Assembly: GCA_035302405.1 (NCBI GenBank)
Contig: DATGSR010000001.1
Span: 1 to 16,658, forward strand
Length of the DNA stretch: 16,658 nucleotides
Reading direction: 5' to 3'
From: CALKWS01 sp035302405
GTDB taxonomy: Bacteria > Actinomycetota > Actinomycetes > Actinomycetales > Beutenbergiaceae
Every line of letters starts with the position of its first letter. The first letter of the stretch is position 1. Under the pieces are notes generated by a model. The model made no database searches. It saw only the letters and a list, made by a program, of their open reading frames with translations, and was not told where the DNA came from. This document shows, piece by piece, positions 5,571-12,567 of the stretch. A program made the position numbers and the translations under genes.

Positions 5571-7070
5571 ATGCTCTACGGCATCGACATCCCGTTGGCC
5601 CTCGGGCTGCTCGCTCTGTGGCTCGCCGCAGGAATCTTGGTCGGCCGTCTCCCCACCTCCGGATTGCAGCGGCGGCGACGAGTGCGCGGCGCGCTCCTGC
5701 TGACCTGGGCAGCCCTGGTTGCAGCCGGCGGGTATGGCCTGGGGATCCTGGCCGGGCTGAGTTGGGTCGCCACCCCTGGCCATGCCTGGCTGTACCTGAT
5801 GCTGACCGCCCTGCCTGCGGCCGTCGTCGGCGTCGTGGCGGTGCCGCGGATGAGGGCGATCCGTGCCCCGACGGTCACTGGCGAGGGCCTGGCCGATGCG
5901 GCCGAGGAGTTGCCGGTCGGCGCTGCGCAGGCGTCGTTGGTCGTGCCGGTCCAGGCCGCCGCGTTGGCGGCTCTGGTCAACCTGTACTTCCTGTTCGCGC
6001 CGTATCCGGTATTGCGGGCGATCGACGTCGCGGTACCAGTGGTGCTCCTGGCGCTGTGGACCGCTGCGACCGTTTTCCGACATGCTCGCCGCGGGCCCGC
6101 AGCCCGGGCGCCGGGACAGCGGCAGGTGCCGCGTCGGACCAGGATCGCCCGGATCGCCACCAGTTTTGGCACGGTGGTGGCGTTCGTCATCGCCTGGGCG
6201 GGGGTGGGGGTGGCGACCGCCCCGGACGCGGGGCCGGAGCCGCCGGCGCCCGCGCATTCGGTGAGGACGGGCACGGTTGCAACCGAAGGTGACGAGTTGT
6301 ACTTCGAGGTCCGGGGAGATGGGCCGCCGCTGCTGATGATCCCCGGGGGCCTCGGGGACGCTGGGTTCTACGAGCATGCTGCCGAGGTGCTCGCCGAGGA
6401 CTACCGGGTCATCTCCTACGACCGGCGCGGGAACTCGCGCAGCACTCGGAACTTCCCCAGCAGTTTCGAGGTCGCCCAGCAGGCGCGGGACGCGGTGGCG
6501 GTGATGCAGGCGGCGGGTCACGACTCCGCGCACGTGTTCGGCAACAGCGCCGGTGCGATCATCGCGTTCGAGCTCGCTGCCGAACACCCCGGCCATGTGC
6601 AGACCGTGGTGGCGCACGAGCCGCCGTCGGTGCAGGTCCTGACCGACGGGGAGAAGTGGCTGGGTATGTTCGCCAGCGTCTACCGCACGTCGTTCGTGCT
6701 CGATCCGGCGACGGCGAACATGCAGTTCTCGCTGTCGCTCAGGGCGGTGCCATTCAGCGCCTTCGGCCACACCCCGGAAGGTTTCGGCGAACGCACGGAG
6801 GCGAACCAGGACTTCTTCATCCGCCACGAGATGCTGCCGCTGGTGAACTACCGTCCGGACACTGCCCGGATCGCAGCCAACGGCGTCGACATCGTGGTGG
6901 CTGCAGGACAACTCACGCTCGCCAGCGGCACTTACTACGGTCGCACGGCACCGGTCCTGGCCGCCGAACTCGGGCACCGTGCCGTGGCCTTCCCCGGACA
7001 TCACCTCTCCTACATGGACACGCCCGAGGAGTGGTCGCAGAGCCTGCGCGACACTCTCGAAGACGAGTGA
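5571..7070 (+). CDS. Membrane-anchored alpha/beta hydrolase
   Basis: A 499-aa protein with a polytopic membrane part fused to a hydrolase. Six hydrophobic segments lie at about 8-25, 41-63, 71-92, 124-148, 151-169 and 194-217. The basic loops (RRRRVR at 34-39, PRMRAIR at 92-98, RHARR and PRRTRIAR at 170-195) all fall on one side, which predicts that the C-terminal domain faces outward. The hydrolase domain (about 235-499) has the oxyanion loop IPGG (257-260), the nucleophile elbow GNSAG (Ser326) and the catalytic His in FPGHHLSY (477-478). The usual Asp after strand 7 is missing (AAGQLTLASG); Glu350 in AHEPP after strand 6 may replace it. The ATG at 5571 is chosen because AGGAG (5559-5563) lies 7 nt before it. 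It is probably controlled by the divergent TetR. The substrate is unknown. Confidence 0.88.
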   Translation: MLYGIDIPLALGLLALWLAAGILVGRLPTSGLQRRRRVRGALLLTWAALVAAGGYGLGILAGLSWVATPGHAWLYLMLTALPAAVVGVVAVPRMRAIRAPTVTGEGLADAAEELPVGAAQASLVVPVQAAALAALVNLYFLFAPYPVLRAIDVAVPVVLLALWTAATVFRHARRGPAARAPGQRQVPRRTRIARIATSFGTVVAFVIAWAGVGVATAPDAGPEPPAPAHSVRTGTVATEGDELYFEVRGDGPPLLMIPGGLGDAGFYEHAAEVLAEDYRVISYDRRGNSRSTRNFPSSFEVAQQARDAVAVMQAAGHDSAHVFGNSAGAIIAFELAAEHPGHVQTVVAHEPPSVQVLTDGEKWLGMFASVYRTSFVLDPATANMQFSLSLRAVPFSAFGHTPEGFGERTEANQDFFIRHEMLPLVNYRPDTARIAANGVDIVVAAGQLTLASGTYYGRTAPVLAAELGHRAVAFPGHHLSYMDTPEEWSQSLRDTLEDE

Positions 7071-7158
7071 CGGCACGGCACGCCAGATGACCGGGCGATG
7101 CCCTCGTCGATCGATGAGCATGGCGTCGGGTGTGCGGCAAAACCATCGGCGGAACGAG

Positions 7159-7164
7159 TAGCCT
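7159..7164 (+). promoter_or_regulatory. Candidate leaderless-promoter -10 for guaB3
   Basis: TAGCCT ends 7 nt before the GTG at 7172, the spacing expected if transcription starts on the start codon. There is no good Shine-Dalgarno sequence before that GTG. The same arrangement (TANNNT, 7 nt, GTG) is seen at guaB. Confidence 0.5.
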
Positions 7165-7171
7165 GGCGACC

Positions 7172-8296
7172 GTGACTCACGAGATCGAGATCGGCCGCGG
7201 TAAGCGGGGCCGGCGCGCTTACTCCTTCGACGACGTCGCCGTGGTGCCCTCCCGGCGCACCCGGGACCCCGAGGAGGTGTCGGTCGGGTGGCAGATCGAT
7301 GCCTACTACGTCGACCTCCCGCTGCTCGCGGCGCCGATGGACTCGGTGATGAGCCCGGCTACCGCGATCCAACTGGGGCAGTTGGGCGGGATCGGCGTCC
7401 TTGACCTGGAGGGTCTGTGGACCAGGTACGAAGACCCACAACCGTTGTTCGATGAGATCGCCGAACTGCCTGCCGATGGCGCCACCACGCGGATGCAGGA
7501 GATCTACTCCGCGCCGGTCATCCCCGAACTGATCACCCACCGGCTGCAACAGATCCGCGATGCGGGGGTGACCGTTTCCGGTTCGCTGTCCCCGCAACGG
7601 ACACAGGAGCATTGGCGCACCGTGGTCGAGGCCGGAGTGGACTTGTTCGTGATTCGCGGGACCACCGTCAGCGCCGAACACGTATCGGGGCAGGCAGAGC
7701 CGTTGAACCTCAAACGGTTCATCTACGAGTTGGACGTGCCGGTGATCGTCGGCGGGGCCTCCACTTACACCGCTGCGCTGCACCTGATGCGCACCGGCGC
7801 GGCCGGGGTGCTCGTGGGCTTCGGCGGGGGAGCGGCCCACACCACCCGAAAGACCTTGGGCATCCACGCCCCGATGGCTTCGGCGGTCGCTGATGTGGCC
7901 GCCGCCCGGCGGGACTATCTCGATGAGTCCGGGGGGCGGTACGTGCACGTGATCGCTGATGGCGGCGTGGGCCGCAGCGGTGACCTGGTCAAGGCGATCG
8001 CGTGCGGGGCCGATGCGGTGATGCTCGGCGCGGCACTGGCCCGTGCCGATGAGGCACCGGGTAAGGGATGGCACTGGGGCCCGGAGGCGCACCACCCGCA
8101 ACTGCCCCGCGGGGAACGGGTGCAGGTGGGCCAGGTGGGCACCATGGCAGAAATCCTCAACGGCCCCGGGACCAAAGCCGACGGCACGGTCAACCTTTTC
8201 GGTGCGTTGCGCAGGGCGATGGCGACCACCGGATACTCCGACGTGAAGGAGTTCCAACGCGTGGAAGTGGTGGTCTCCCCGTACCACCCGCGGTGA
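7172..8296 (+). CDS. guaB3: GuaB3-type IMP dehydrogenase paralogue, catalytic Cys replaced
   Basis: A 374-aa TIM-barrel protein of the IMPDH/GMP reductase superfamily, very like mycobacterial GuaB3 (VPSRRTR, WQ-DAY, LNLK-FI-ELD-PV, YLDE-GGRYVHV-ADG, KAIACGADAV). It has no CBS domains. The barrel loop GFGGGAAHTTRKTLG (217-230) aligns with GuaB's catalytic loop GVGPGSICTTRVVAG, and His223 falls where GuaB has Cys319. The only cysteine, Cys278, lies elsewhere. ADGG (262-265) is kept. Ordinary IMPDH or GMP reductase chemistry through a Cys-purine adduct is therefore not expected. In M. tuberculosis, as I recall, GuaB3 showed no IMPDH activity. The GTG at 7172 matches homologue starts and sits 7 nt after a TANNNT box. 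A regulatory or altered-substrate role is possible; the family call is secure, the function is not. Confidence 0.93.
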   Translation: MTHEIEIGRGKRGRRAYSFDDVAVVPSRRTRDPEEVSVGWQIDAYYVDLPLLAAPMDSVMSPATAIQLGQLGGIGVLDLEGLWTRYEDPQPLFDEIAELPADGATTRMQEIYSAPVIPELITHRLQQIRDAGVTVSGSLSPQRTQEHWRTVVEAGVDLFVIRGTTVSAEHVSGQAEPLNLKRFIYELDVPVIVGGASTYTAALHLMRTGAAGVLVGFGGGAAHTTRKTLGIHAPMASAVADVAAARRDYLDESGGRYVHVIADGGVGRSGDLVKAIACGADAVMLGAALARADEAPGKGWHWGPEAHHPQLPRGERVQVGQVGTMAEILNGPGTKADGTVNLFGALRRAMATTGYSDVKEFQRVEVVVSPYHPR

Positions 8297-8411
8297 GCGC
8301 GAGGTTGGCGGTGGCGCCCGGTGAACCACGATCGCGCCGGGGCAGGTCGCTCGAACGGATGGGGCCGAGCGCAGACCTTGGCGTTGTCCATGCAGGCCGC
8401 AGGAGTGCTAC

Positions 8412-8930
8412 GTGACCGGTGCCGCCGTCGACCCAGGTCTGGTAGACGCGCTCGAGACGCTCCTGCGGCCCGGGCCGGATCCCGCGGCCTGCTCACCGCG
8501 GATGTTCGGCCGCTGGCCGGGCGGTAAATCGTTCGACGAGTGGTTCACCGTGGACGCCATCAGCGTCCTGGGGCAGGACCTGCGATTGAGTTTCAACGAC
8601 GGCGGGGACATCCTCACCGTTGAACGGCCCGGGCGGTGGTGGCCCGCAGACGATGCCGTGGTGATCGCTGATGCCCGGCGGGTGCACCTGCAGACCCAGC
8701 ACGACTACGCACAGTTCGCGCATGTGCCGAACTTCCCGCCGTCGTTCAGCCGAGTATTGGAGTACCGCACCGAGCACGGCGCAGTGATCGACCAGGACGG
8801 TCGCCGCATCCGGTGGTACCCGCCCGGGTCGACCCCGCGGCCTTGGCACCTGGGGGCCTCGAACGCCCCGGCGGTGGAGATGCTGTTGCTGTGGCCGCGG
8901 ATCCATCGGGCTCGGGCAAGCGGTCGATAG
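8412..8930 (+). CDS. Hypothetical protein, 172 aa
   Basis: I do not recognise this protein. The GTG start at 8412 is supported by AGGAG (8401-8405) with a 6-nt gap, and codon use is like its neighbours, so the gene is probably real. It is soluble, with no signal peptide or membrane segment. It is rich in Trp, Pro and Arg (RWPGGKSFDEWF, RPGRWWPADDA, WYPPGSTPRPWHLG), with short beta-like stretches (DAISVLGQDLRLSFN, DAVVIADARRVHLQ). No catalytic motif is evident. It sits between guaB3, 115 nt upstream, and fumC, 79 nt downstream. No promoter stands out, so it may be read through from guaB3. Its TAG stop lies at the start of a 21-bp tandem repeat. Confidence 0.75.
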   Translation: MTGAAVDPGLVDALETLLRPGPDPAACSPRMFGRWPGGKSFDEWFTVDAISVLGQDLRLSFNDGGDILTVERPGRWWPADDAVVIADARRVHLQTQHDYAQFAHVPNFPPSFSRVLEYRTEHGAVIDQDGRRIRWYPPGSTPRPWHLGASNAPAVEMLLLWPRIHRARASGR

Positions 8931-8988
8931 CCGAGCGCCGGGGACGGATAGCCAAGCGCCGGCGGGCGATAGGCTAACGACGACGTGG
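8926..8988. repeat. Three 21-bp tandem units before fumC
   Basis: GATAG occurs at 8926, 8947 and 8968, exactly 21 bp apart. Units 1 and 2 share 15 of their first 16 bases (GATAGCC-R-AGCGCCGG); unit 3 (GATAGGCTAACG) is more diverged. Because the period is a multiple of three, the TAG stop of the upstream gene (8928-8930) recurs in frame in each unit. Unit 3 carries the predicted fumC -10. Confidence 0.75.
8970..8975 (+). promoter_or_regulatory. Candidate fumC -10 box
   Basis: TAGGCT, identical to the -10 proposed for the merR-type gene. Transcription would start near 8982 and leave a leader of about 28 nt with AGGTGG (9000-9005) before the GTG. No good -35 is seen 17-18 nt upstream; the tandem repeat occupies that position. 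Confidence 0.4.
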
Positions 8989-9009
8989 CCCGAGCGTGAA
9001 GGTGGAGAA

Positions 9010-10401
9010 GTGAACCAGGAAACCGAGTACCGGATCGAACACGACACCATGGGCGAGGTGCGGGTGCCCAAGGACGCCACCTACCGCGCCCAGACCCAAC
9101 GAGCGGTGGAGAACTTCGCCATCTCCGGCATCCGGATCTCCCAGCACCACATCGCCGCACTGGCGCAGGTCAAACGCGCCGCCGCGCTGGCGAACGCCGA
9201 GTTCGGAGTGCTCGACGACGAGCGTGCCCGGGCTATCGTCGCCGCCGCGGAGCGGGTGATCGCCGGGGAGTTCGACCATGACTTCCCGGTGGATGTCTTC
9301 CAAACCGGTTCGGGAACCTCCTCGAACATGAACACCAACGAGGTGATCGCGACCCTCGCCTCCCGGGACGGGGCGGACGTGCACCCGAACGACCACGTCA
9401 ACGCCTCCCAGTCCTCCAACGACGTGTTCCCCGCCTCCATCCACATCGCCGCCACCCAGGCGGTCATCGAGGAACTGCTGCCCGCTCTGCAGACGCTGGC
9501 CACCTCGTTGGAGGCCAAGGCCGCCGAGTTCGCCGATGTGGTCAAAGCCGGGCGCACCCACCTCATGGACGCCACCCCGGTCACCCTCGGTCAGGAGTTT
9601 GGCGGGTACGCCCAGCAGATCCGCAACGGCATCGACCGGGTCCGCTCCGCCCTGCCCCGGCTGGCCGAGTTGCCGGTGGGAGGCACCGCAGTGGGCACCG
9701 GCATTAACACGCCGGTCGGCTTCGGGGCCCGGGTGACCGAACTGATCGCCGAGCACACCGGACTCCCGTTCACCGAGGCACCGAACCACTTCGAGGCTCA
9801 AAGCGCCCAGGACTCCCTGGTGGAGGCCTCGGGGCAGATGCGCACCGTGGCGGTCTCCCTGGTGAAGATCTGCAACGACCTGCGGTGGATGGGCTCGGGA
9901 CCCAACACCGGGCTGGCGGAGATCGCTATCCCGGATCTACAGCCCGGGTCCTCGATCATGCCCGGGAAGGTCAACCCGGTAATCCCCGAAGCGGTAGCCA
10001 TGGCGTGCGCCCAGGTGATCGGCAACGACGCCGCGATCGCCTTCGCCGGCACCACTGGATCCTTTGAGTTGAACGTGATGCTGCCGGTGATGGCCCGCAA
10101 CATTCTGGAATCGACCACCATTCTGGCCCGCTCCAGTGAGCACCTGGCCGTCAAATGTGTGGACGGCATCACCGCGAACGTGGAACGCGCCCGGGAACTG
10201 GCCGAATCCTCCCCTTCGATCGTCACCCCGCTGAACCGCATCATCGGGTACGAAGCGGCTGCCAAGATCGCCAAGCACGCCGTGACCGAGGGCATCACCG
10301 TGCGGCAGGCGGCGCTGGACCTGGGCTATGTGGACCGCGGTGACCTCACCGCCGAGCAACTCGACGCCGCCCTGGACGTCACCACGATGACCCACCCGTG
10401 A
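9010..10401 (+). CDS. fumC: Class II fumarate hydratase
   Basis: A 463-aa homotetramer-type enzyme, iron-independent, that interconverts fumarate and L-malate in the TCA cycle. It carries the superfamily signature GSSIMPGKVNP (313-323) with the catalytic serine loop, GTSSNMNTNEV (102-112), NASQSSNDVFP (131-141) and GRTHLMDATP (181-190) with the catalytic His184. Length is typical of FumC. The choice over aspartase or argininosuccinate lyase rests on the overall FumC-like sequence (YRIEHDTMGEVRVP, RAQTQRAVENF, GYEAAAKIAK). The GTG start follows AGGTGG with a 4-nt gap; the next in-frame ATG at 9049 would cut off the conserved N-terminus. It ends convergently with the aminotransferase gene. Confidence 0.97.
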   Translation: MNQETEYRIEHDTMGEVRVPKDATYRAQTQRAVENFAISGIRISQHHIAALAQVKRAAALANAEFGVLDDERARAIVAAAERVIAGEFDHDFPVDVFQTGSGTSSNMNTNEVIATLASRDGADVHPNDHVNASQSSNDVFPASIHIAATQAVIEELLPALQTLATSLEAKAAEFADVVKAGRTHLMDATPVTLGQEFGGYAQQIRNGIDRVRSALPRLAELPVGGTAVGTGINTPVGFGARVTELIAEHTGLPFTEAPNHFEAQSAQDSLVEASGQMRTVAVSLVKICNDLRWMGSGPNTGLAEIAIPDLQPGSSIMPGKVNPVIPEAVAMACAQVIGNDAAIAFAGTTGSFELNVMLPVMARNILESTTILARSSEHLAVKCVDGITANVERARELAESSPSIVTPLNRIIGYEAAAKIAKHAVTEGITVRQAALDLGYVDRGDLTAEQLDAALDVTTMTHP

Positions 10402-10549
10402 CCGGCTGGATCTGCTGCGGTAACCGGCGGCCCGGAGATGCGTGACGACGGGCGTTGCTGAGGCGTAGCCAGATGACGCGGCCCGGGACTGGTGATTCTG
10501 CTGCCGTCTCACCGAGCGGACGGCTGATACTGAGCGCCGACCGCAGCGG
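10402..10549. other. Convergent spacer after fumC, weak hairpins
   Basis: This 148-nt gap separates two converging genes, so terminators are expected. The best structures are modest: GCCGTC (10503-10508) with GACGGC (10519-10524) over a 10-nt loop, and GACCG/CGGTC (10539-10551) over a 3-nt loop at the aminotransferase end. No T-run follows either. No coding frame is convincing. Confidence 0.35.
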
Positions 10550-11593
10550 TCAACGATGGATCCGCCCGCGCAGAGCCCGGCCCACCCGGTGGGCCTGCTC
10601 GGCGGTGTTGTGCACGTGGAAGGACAATCGCAGCCGCCCGGCCCGTGGCGCCGCGACCACACCAAGGCCTGCCAGCACGTCTGGCACGGTCCCATCGGCG
10701 TGCACAGACACGATCGCCGAACCACCTGCAGGTAGGCCCGCGCCCTCCTCGAAGATGCGCGCCAACTCCAGAGCGTGGTCCTGCAGCGCCGCCGTCCCGA
10801 TCCGCCGCAGATACTCCAGGGACGCCCGCGTGCCCACCCAACTGTGCCAAGCGGGCGAGACGTCGAACCGGCGCGCGGTTGTAGTGAGCCGCAGCGGCAG
10901 CCCGTAGATGCTCTCCCACACGTCCTCACCGGCGAACCAATTCGCCGCCAGGGGGCGGAGCCGTGCGGCCAACTCGGGCCGCACGGTCATGAACGCGCTG
11001 CCGCGCGGGCTGAGCAACCACTTATAGGCCCCACATACCGTGGCGGCGAACCGCCCGGCGTGCACGTCCAGCCATCCGGTGGCCTGGGTCAGGTCCACCA
11101 CCAACTCTGCGCCGTGCCTCGCGCACGCCGCCTCCAGGCGGTCCAGGTCTGCGATCTGGCCGGTGGCTGACTGCACCGCGGCCACCGCCACCACCGCGGT
11201 GTGTGCGTCAACACGTGAGGCCAGTTCCGCTAGCGGAACTTGCCGCACCCGCACGCCCCGGTCCTGATGCGCAGCGAACGGGAAGGACACGCTCGTGAAC
11301 TCACCGTCGGCCACCAGCACCTCGGCGCCGTCGGGCAGCGCTGCTGCGATGAGCCCGATCAGGGGAGCCACCTGGTGTCCGATCGCCACCTGCTCGGCCG
11401 GCACGTGCACGAACTCGGCGAACATCGCTCGAGCGGCAGTGACGTCGTCGTCGTAGTCCTGCGGTTCGGCACGGCCGGCGGCCCAATCCTGCAATGCGCC
11501 GGTGAGCGCCTCCTGGGTGATGCGGGGAGGCAGGCCCATAGAGGCGGTGTTCAGATACACCGTGGTGGCGGCGAAATCGCTGGAGCGGTCCAT
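10550..11593 (-). CDS. PLP-dependent class V aminotransferase
   Basis: A 347-aa fold-type I PLP enzyme. The Schiff-base lysine is Lys191 in CGAYKWLLSPRGSAFMTV; Asp167 in VVDLTQATG should bind the pyridine nitrogen, with Gln170 stacking nearby. The N-terminal YLNTASMGLPP is the usual substrate-binding start of the class V group that includes isopenicillin-N epimerase-like, cysteine desulfurase-like and kynureninase-like proteins. The SelA/NifS catalytic Cys loop is not seen, so cysteine desulfurase is unlikely. At 347 residues it is slightly short for the class. The ATG lies 10 nt after the stop of the isomerase-like gene, so the two are almost certainly co-transcribed. The ribosome site is weak (GGGG), suggesting coupling. 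The substrate cannot be assigned. Confidence 0.88.
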   Translation of the reverse strand: MDRSSDFAATTVYLNTASMGLPPRITQEALTGALQDWAAGRAEPQDYDDDVTAARAMFAEFVHVPAEQVAIGHQVAPLIGLIAAALPDGAEVLVADGEFTSVSFPFAAHQDRGVRVRQVPLAELASRVDAHTAVVAVAAVQSATGQIADLDRLEAACARHGAELVVDLTQATGWLDVHAGRFAATVCGAYKWLLSPRGSAFMTVRPELAARLRPLAANWFAGEDVWESIYGLPLRLTTTARRFDVSPAWHSWVGTRASLEYLRRIGTAALQDHALELARIFEEGAGLPAGGSAIVSVHADGTVPDVLAGLGVVAAPRAGRLRLSFHVHNTAEQAHRVGRALRGRIHR

Positions 11594-11603
11594 GGCGACC
11601 CCG

Positions 11604-12458
11604 TCAGAACAGGTGCCCGTAACCCATCTCGATCAGGTTGTCCCGGGAGATGCGCAGGCACTCGAACACGTCCCGGCCGTAGAACTCGTCCTGCTCCACG
11701 AACATGTACTGCACACCGATCTGTAGCGCGGTGTCGATGATGCCCGGGAAATCCAGGGTTCCCTCACCGACCTCGGCGAACTGCACCAGATCCTTCCACG
11801 CCCGCCCCCATGCCGCGGTATCTCCGGCCGCGCGGGCCTCGATCACATCCGGTGGGATGAGACCAACGCGGTAATCCTTCAGGTGCACCAACTCGGTGCG
11901 GTCGCCGTACCGGTGCAACGCCCGCACCGGATCGCCACCCCCGCGCTGCACCCAGTGCACATCCACCTCCAGGCCCAGGTTCGGGGCCGACTCGTAGATG
12001 AGGTCCAGCAGCGTGCGGCCCTCGATCCTGGCGTACTCGATGTGGTGGTTGTGGTAGTACAGGCGTACCCCGCGGTGGGCCAACTCCTCGGCGATCTGGT
12101 CCACACCGGCGCAAAAGTCGGCGACGGCCTGGGCCGATGTCAGATACTGCAGTGGCGCCATGCCGATGCGCACGTATCTGACGCCAAGTCGTTCGCAGTC
12201 CGCGGCGACCTTCTCCAGATCCTCACTCAGGCTATCCGACCGGCCCTGCGGGAGATAGGAGGCCGACAGCGCGGCGATCTCGATACCCAGCTCTTGTTGC
12301 GCATGATCCATCGCCGCGACGTTCTCCGCCGTCATCGGGATCTGGGAGACCTCCACCGCTCGGTAACCCAATTCCGACACCCGGCGAAGCGACTCGCCCA
12401 CGCCGTGCTCTTCGGCATGGTCGCGCAGCATCATCGCCTGCACACCGATCCTGGCCAT
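11604..12458 (-). CDS. Sugar phosphate isomerase/epimerase-like TIM barrel
   Basis: A 284-aa AP-endonuclease-2-type TIM barrel (xylose isomerase-like superfamily). Metal- and substrate-binding positions are present: AVEVSQIP (34-41, Glu36), YHNHHIEY (135-142), EVDVHWV (164-170; Asp166, His168), VHLKDY (191-196) and GEGTLDFPGI (231-240, Glu232). Members bind a divalent metal and isomerise, epimerise or dehydrate sugars and inositols. No signal peptide is seen, so it is cytoplasmic. The ATG at 12458 is strongly supported by AGGAGG with a 6-nt gap. It leads a two-gene unit with the class V aminotransferase. Together they could process an amino or keto sugar, but the sequence does not fix the substrate. 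A palindrome near 12519 may control the unit. Confidence 0.88.
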   Translation of the reverse strand: MARIGVQAMMLRDHAEEHGVGESLRRVSELGYRAVEVSQIPMTAENVAAMDHAQQELGIEIAALSASYLPQGRSDSLSEDLEKVAADCERLGVRYVRIGMAPLQYLTSAQAVADFCAGVDQIAEELAHRGVRLYYHNHHIEYARIEGRTLLDLIYESAPNLGLEVDVHWVQRGGGDPVRALHRYGDRTELVHLKDYRVGLIPPDVIEARAAGDTAAWGRAWKDLVQFAEVGEGTLDFPGIIDTALQIGVQYMFVEQDEFYGRDVFECLRISRDNLIEMGYGHLF

Positions 12459-12518
12459 GGGGTGCCTCCTGGGGCGAAGTAGAAGGGCCTAACGGGACTG
12501 TGTCAGCGCGAACCCGGC

Positions 12519-12534
12519 AGTTCAACCGTGAACT
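12519..12534. promoter_or_regulatory. Palindrome upstream of the isomerase/aminotransferase unit
   Basis: AGTTCA, ACCG, TGAACT: perfect 6-bp arms around 4 bp, about 60 nt upstream of the isomerase start on the minus strand. It could be a repressor operator or a small hairpin ending the upstream acetyltransferase transcript. No clear -10/-35 pair was found next to it. Confidence 0.4.
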
Positions 12535-12567
12535 CGCCTCGGCCCGTCGGTGAACTCGCCTCAGCCC
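12528..12567. repeat. 22-bp tandem duplication at the acetyltransferase stop
   Basis: GTGAACTCGCCTCGGCCC (12528-12545) recurs at 12550-12567 with one change (A for G), a period of 22 bp. The second copy contains the acetyltransferase stop codon (TCA on this strand, 12561-12563). The first copy, downstream of the gene, has CGA at the equivalent place. It looks like a recent slippage duplication of the gene's 3' end. Confidence 0.75.

Noticed and set aside
5523..7121. A 532-codon open frame on the minus strand opposite the hydrolase
   Set aside because: It is the antisense shadow of a high-GC gene: rich in Arg, His, Gly and Gln, with no domain, and it runs through the operator and past both ends of the hydrolase, which has clear motifs and a good ribosome site.
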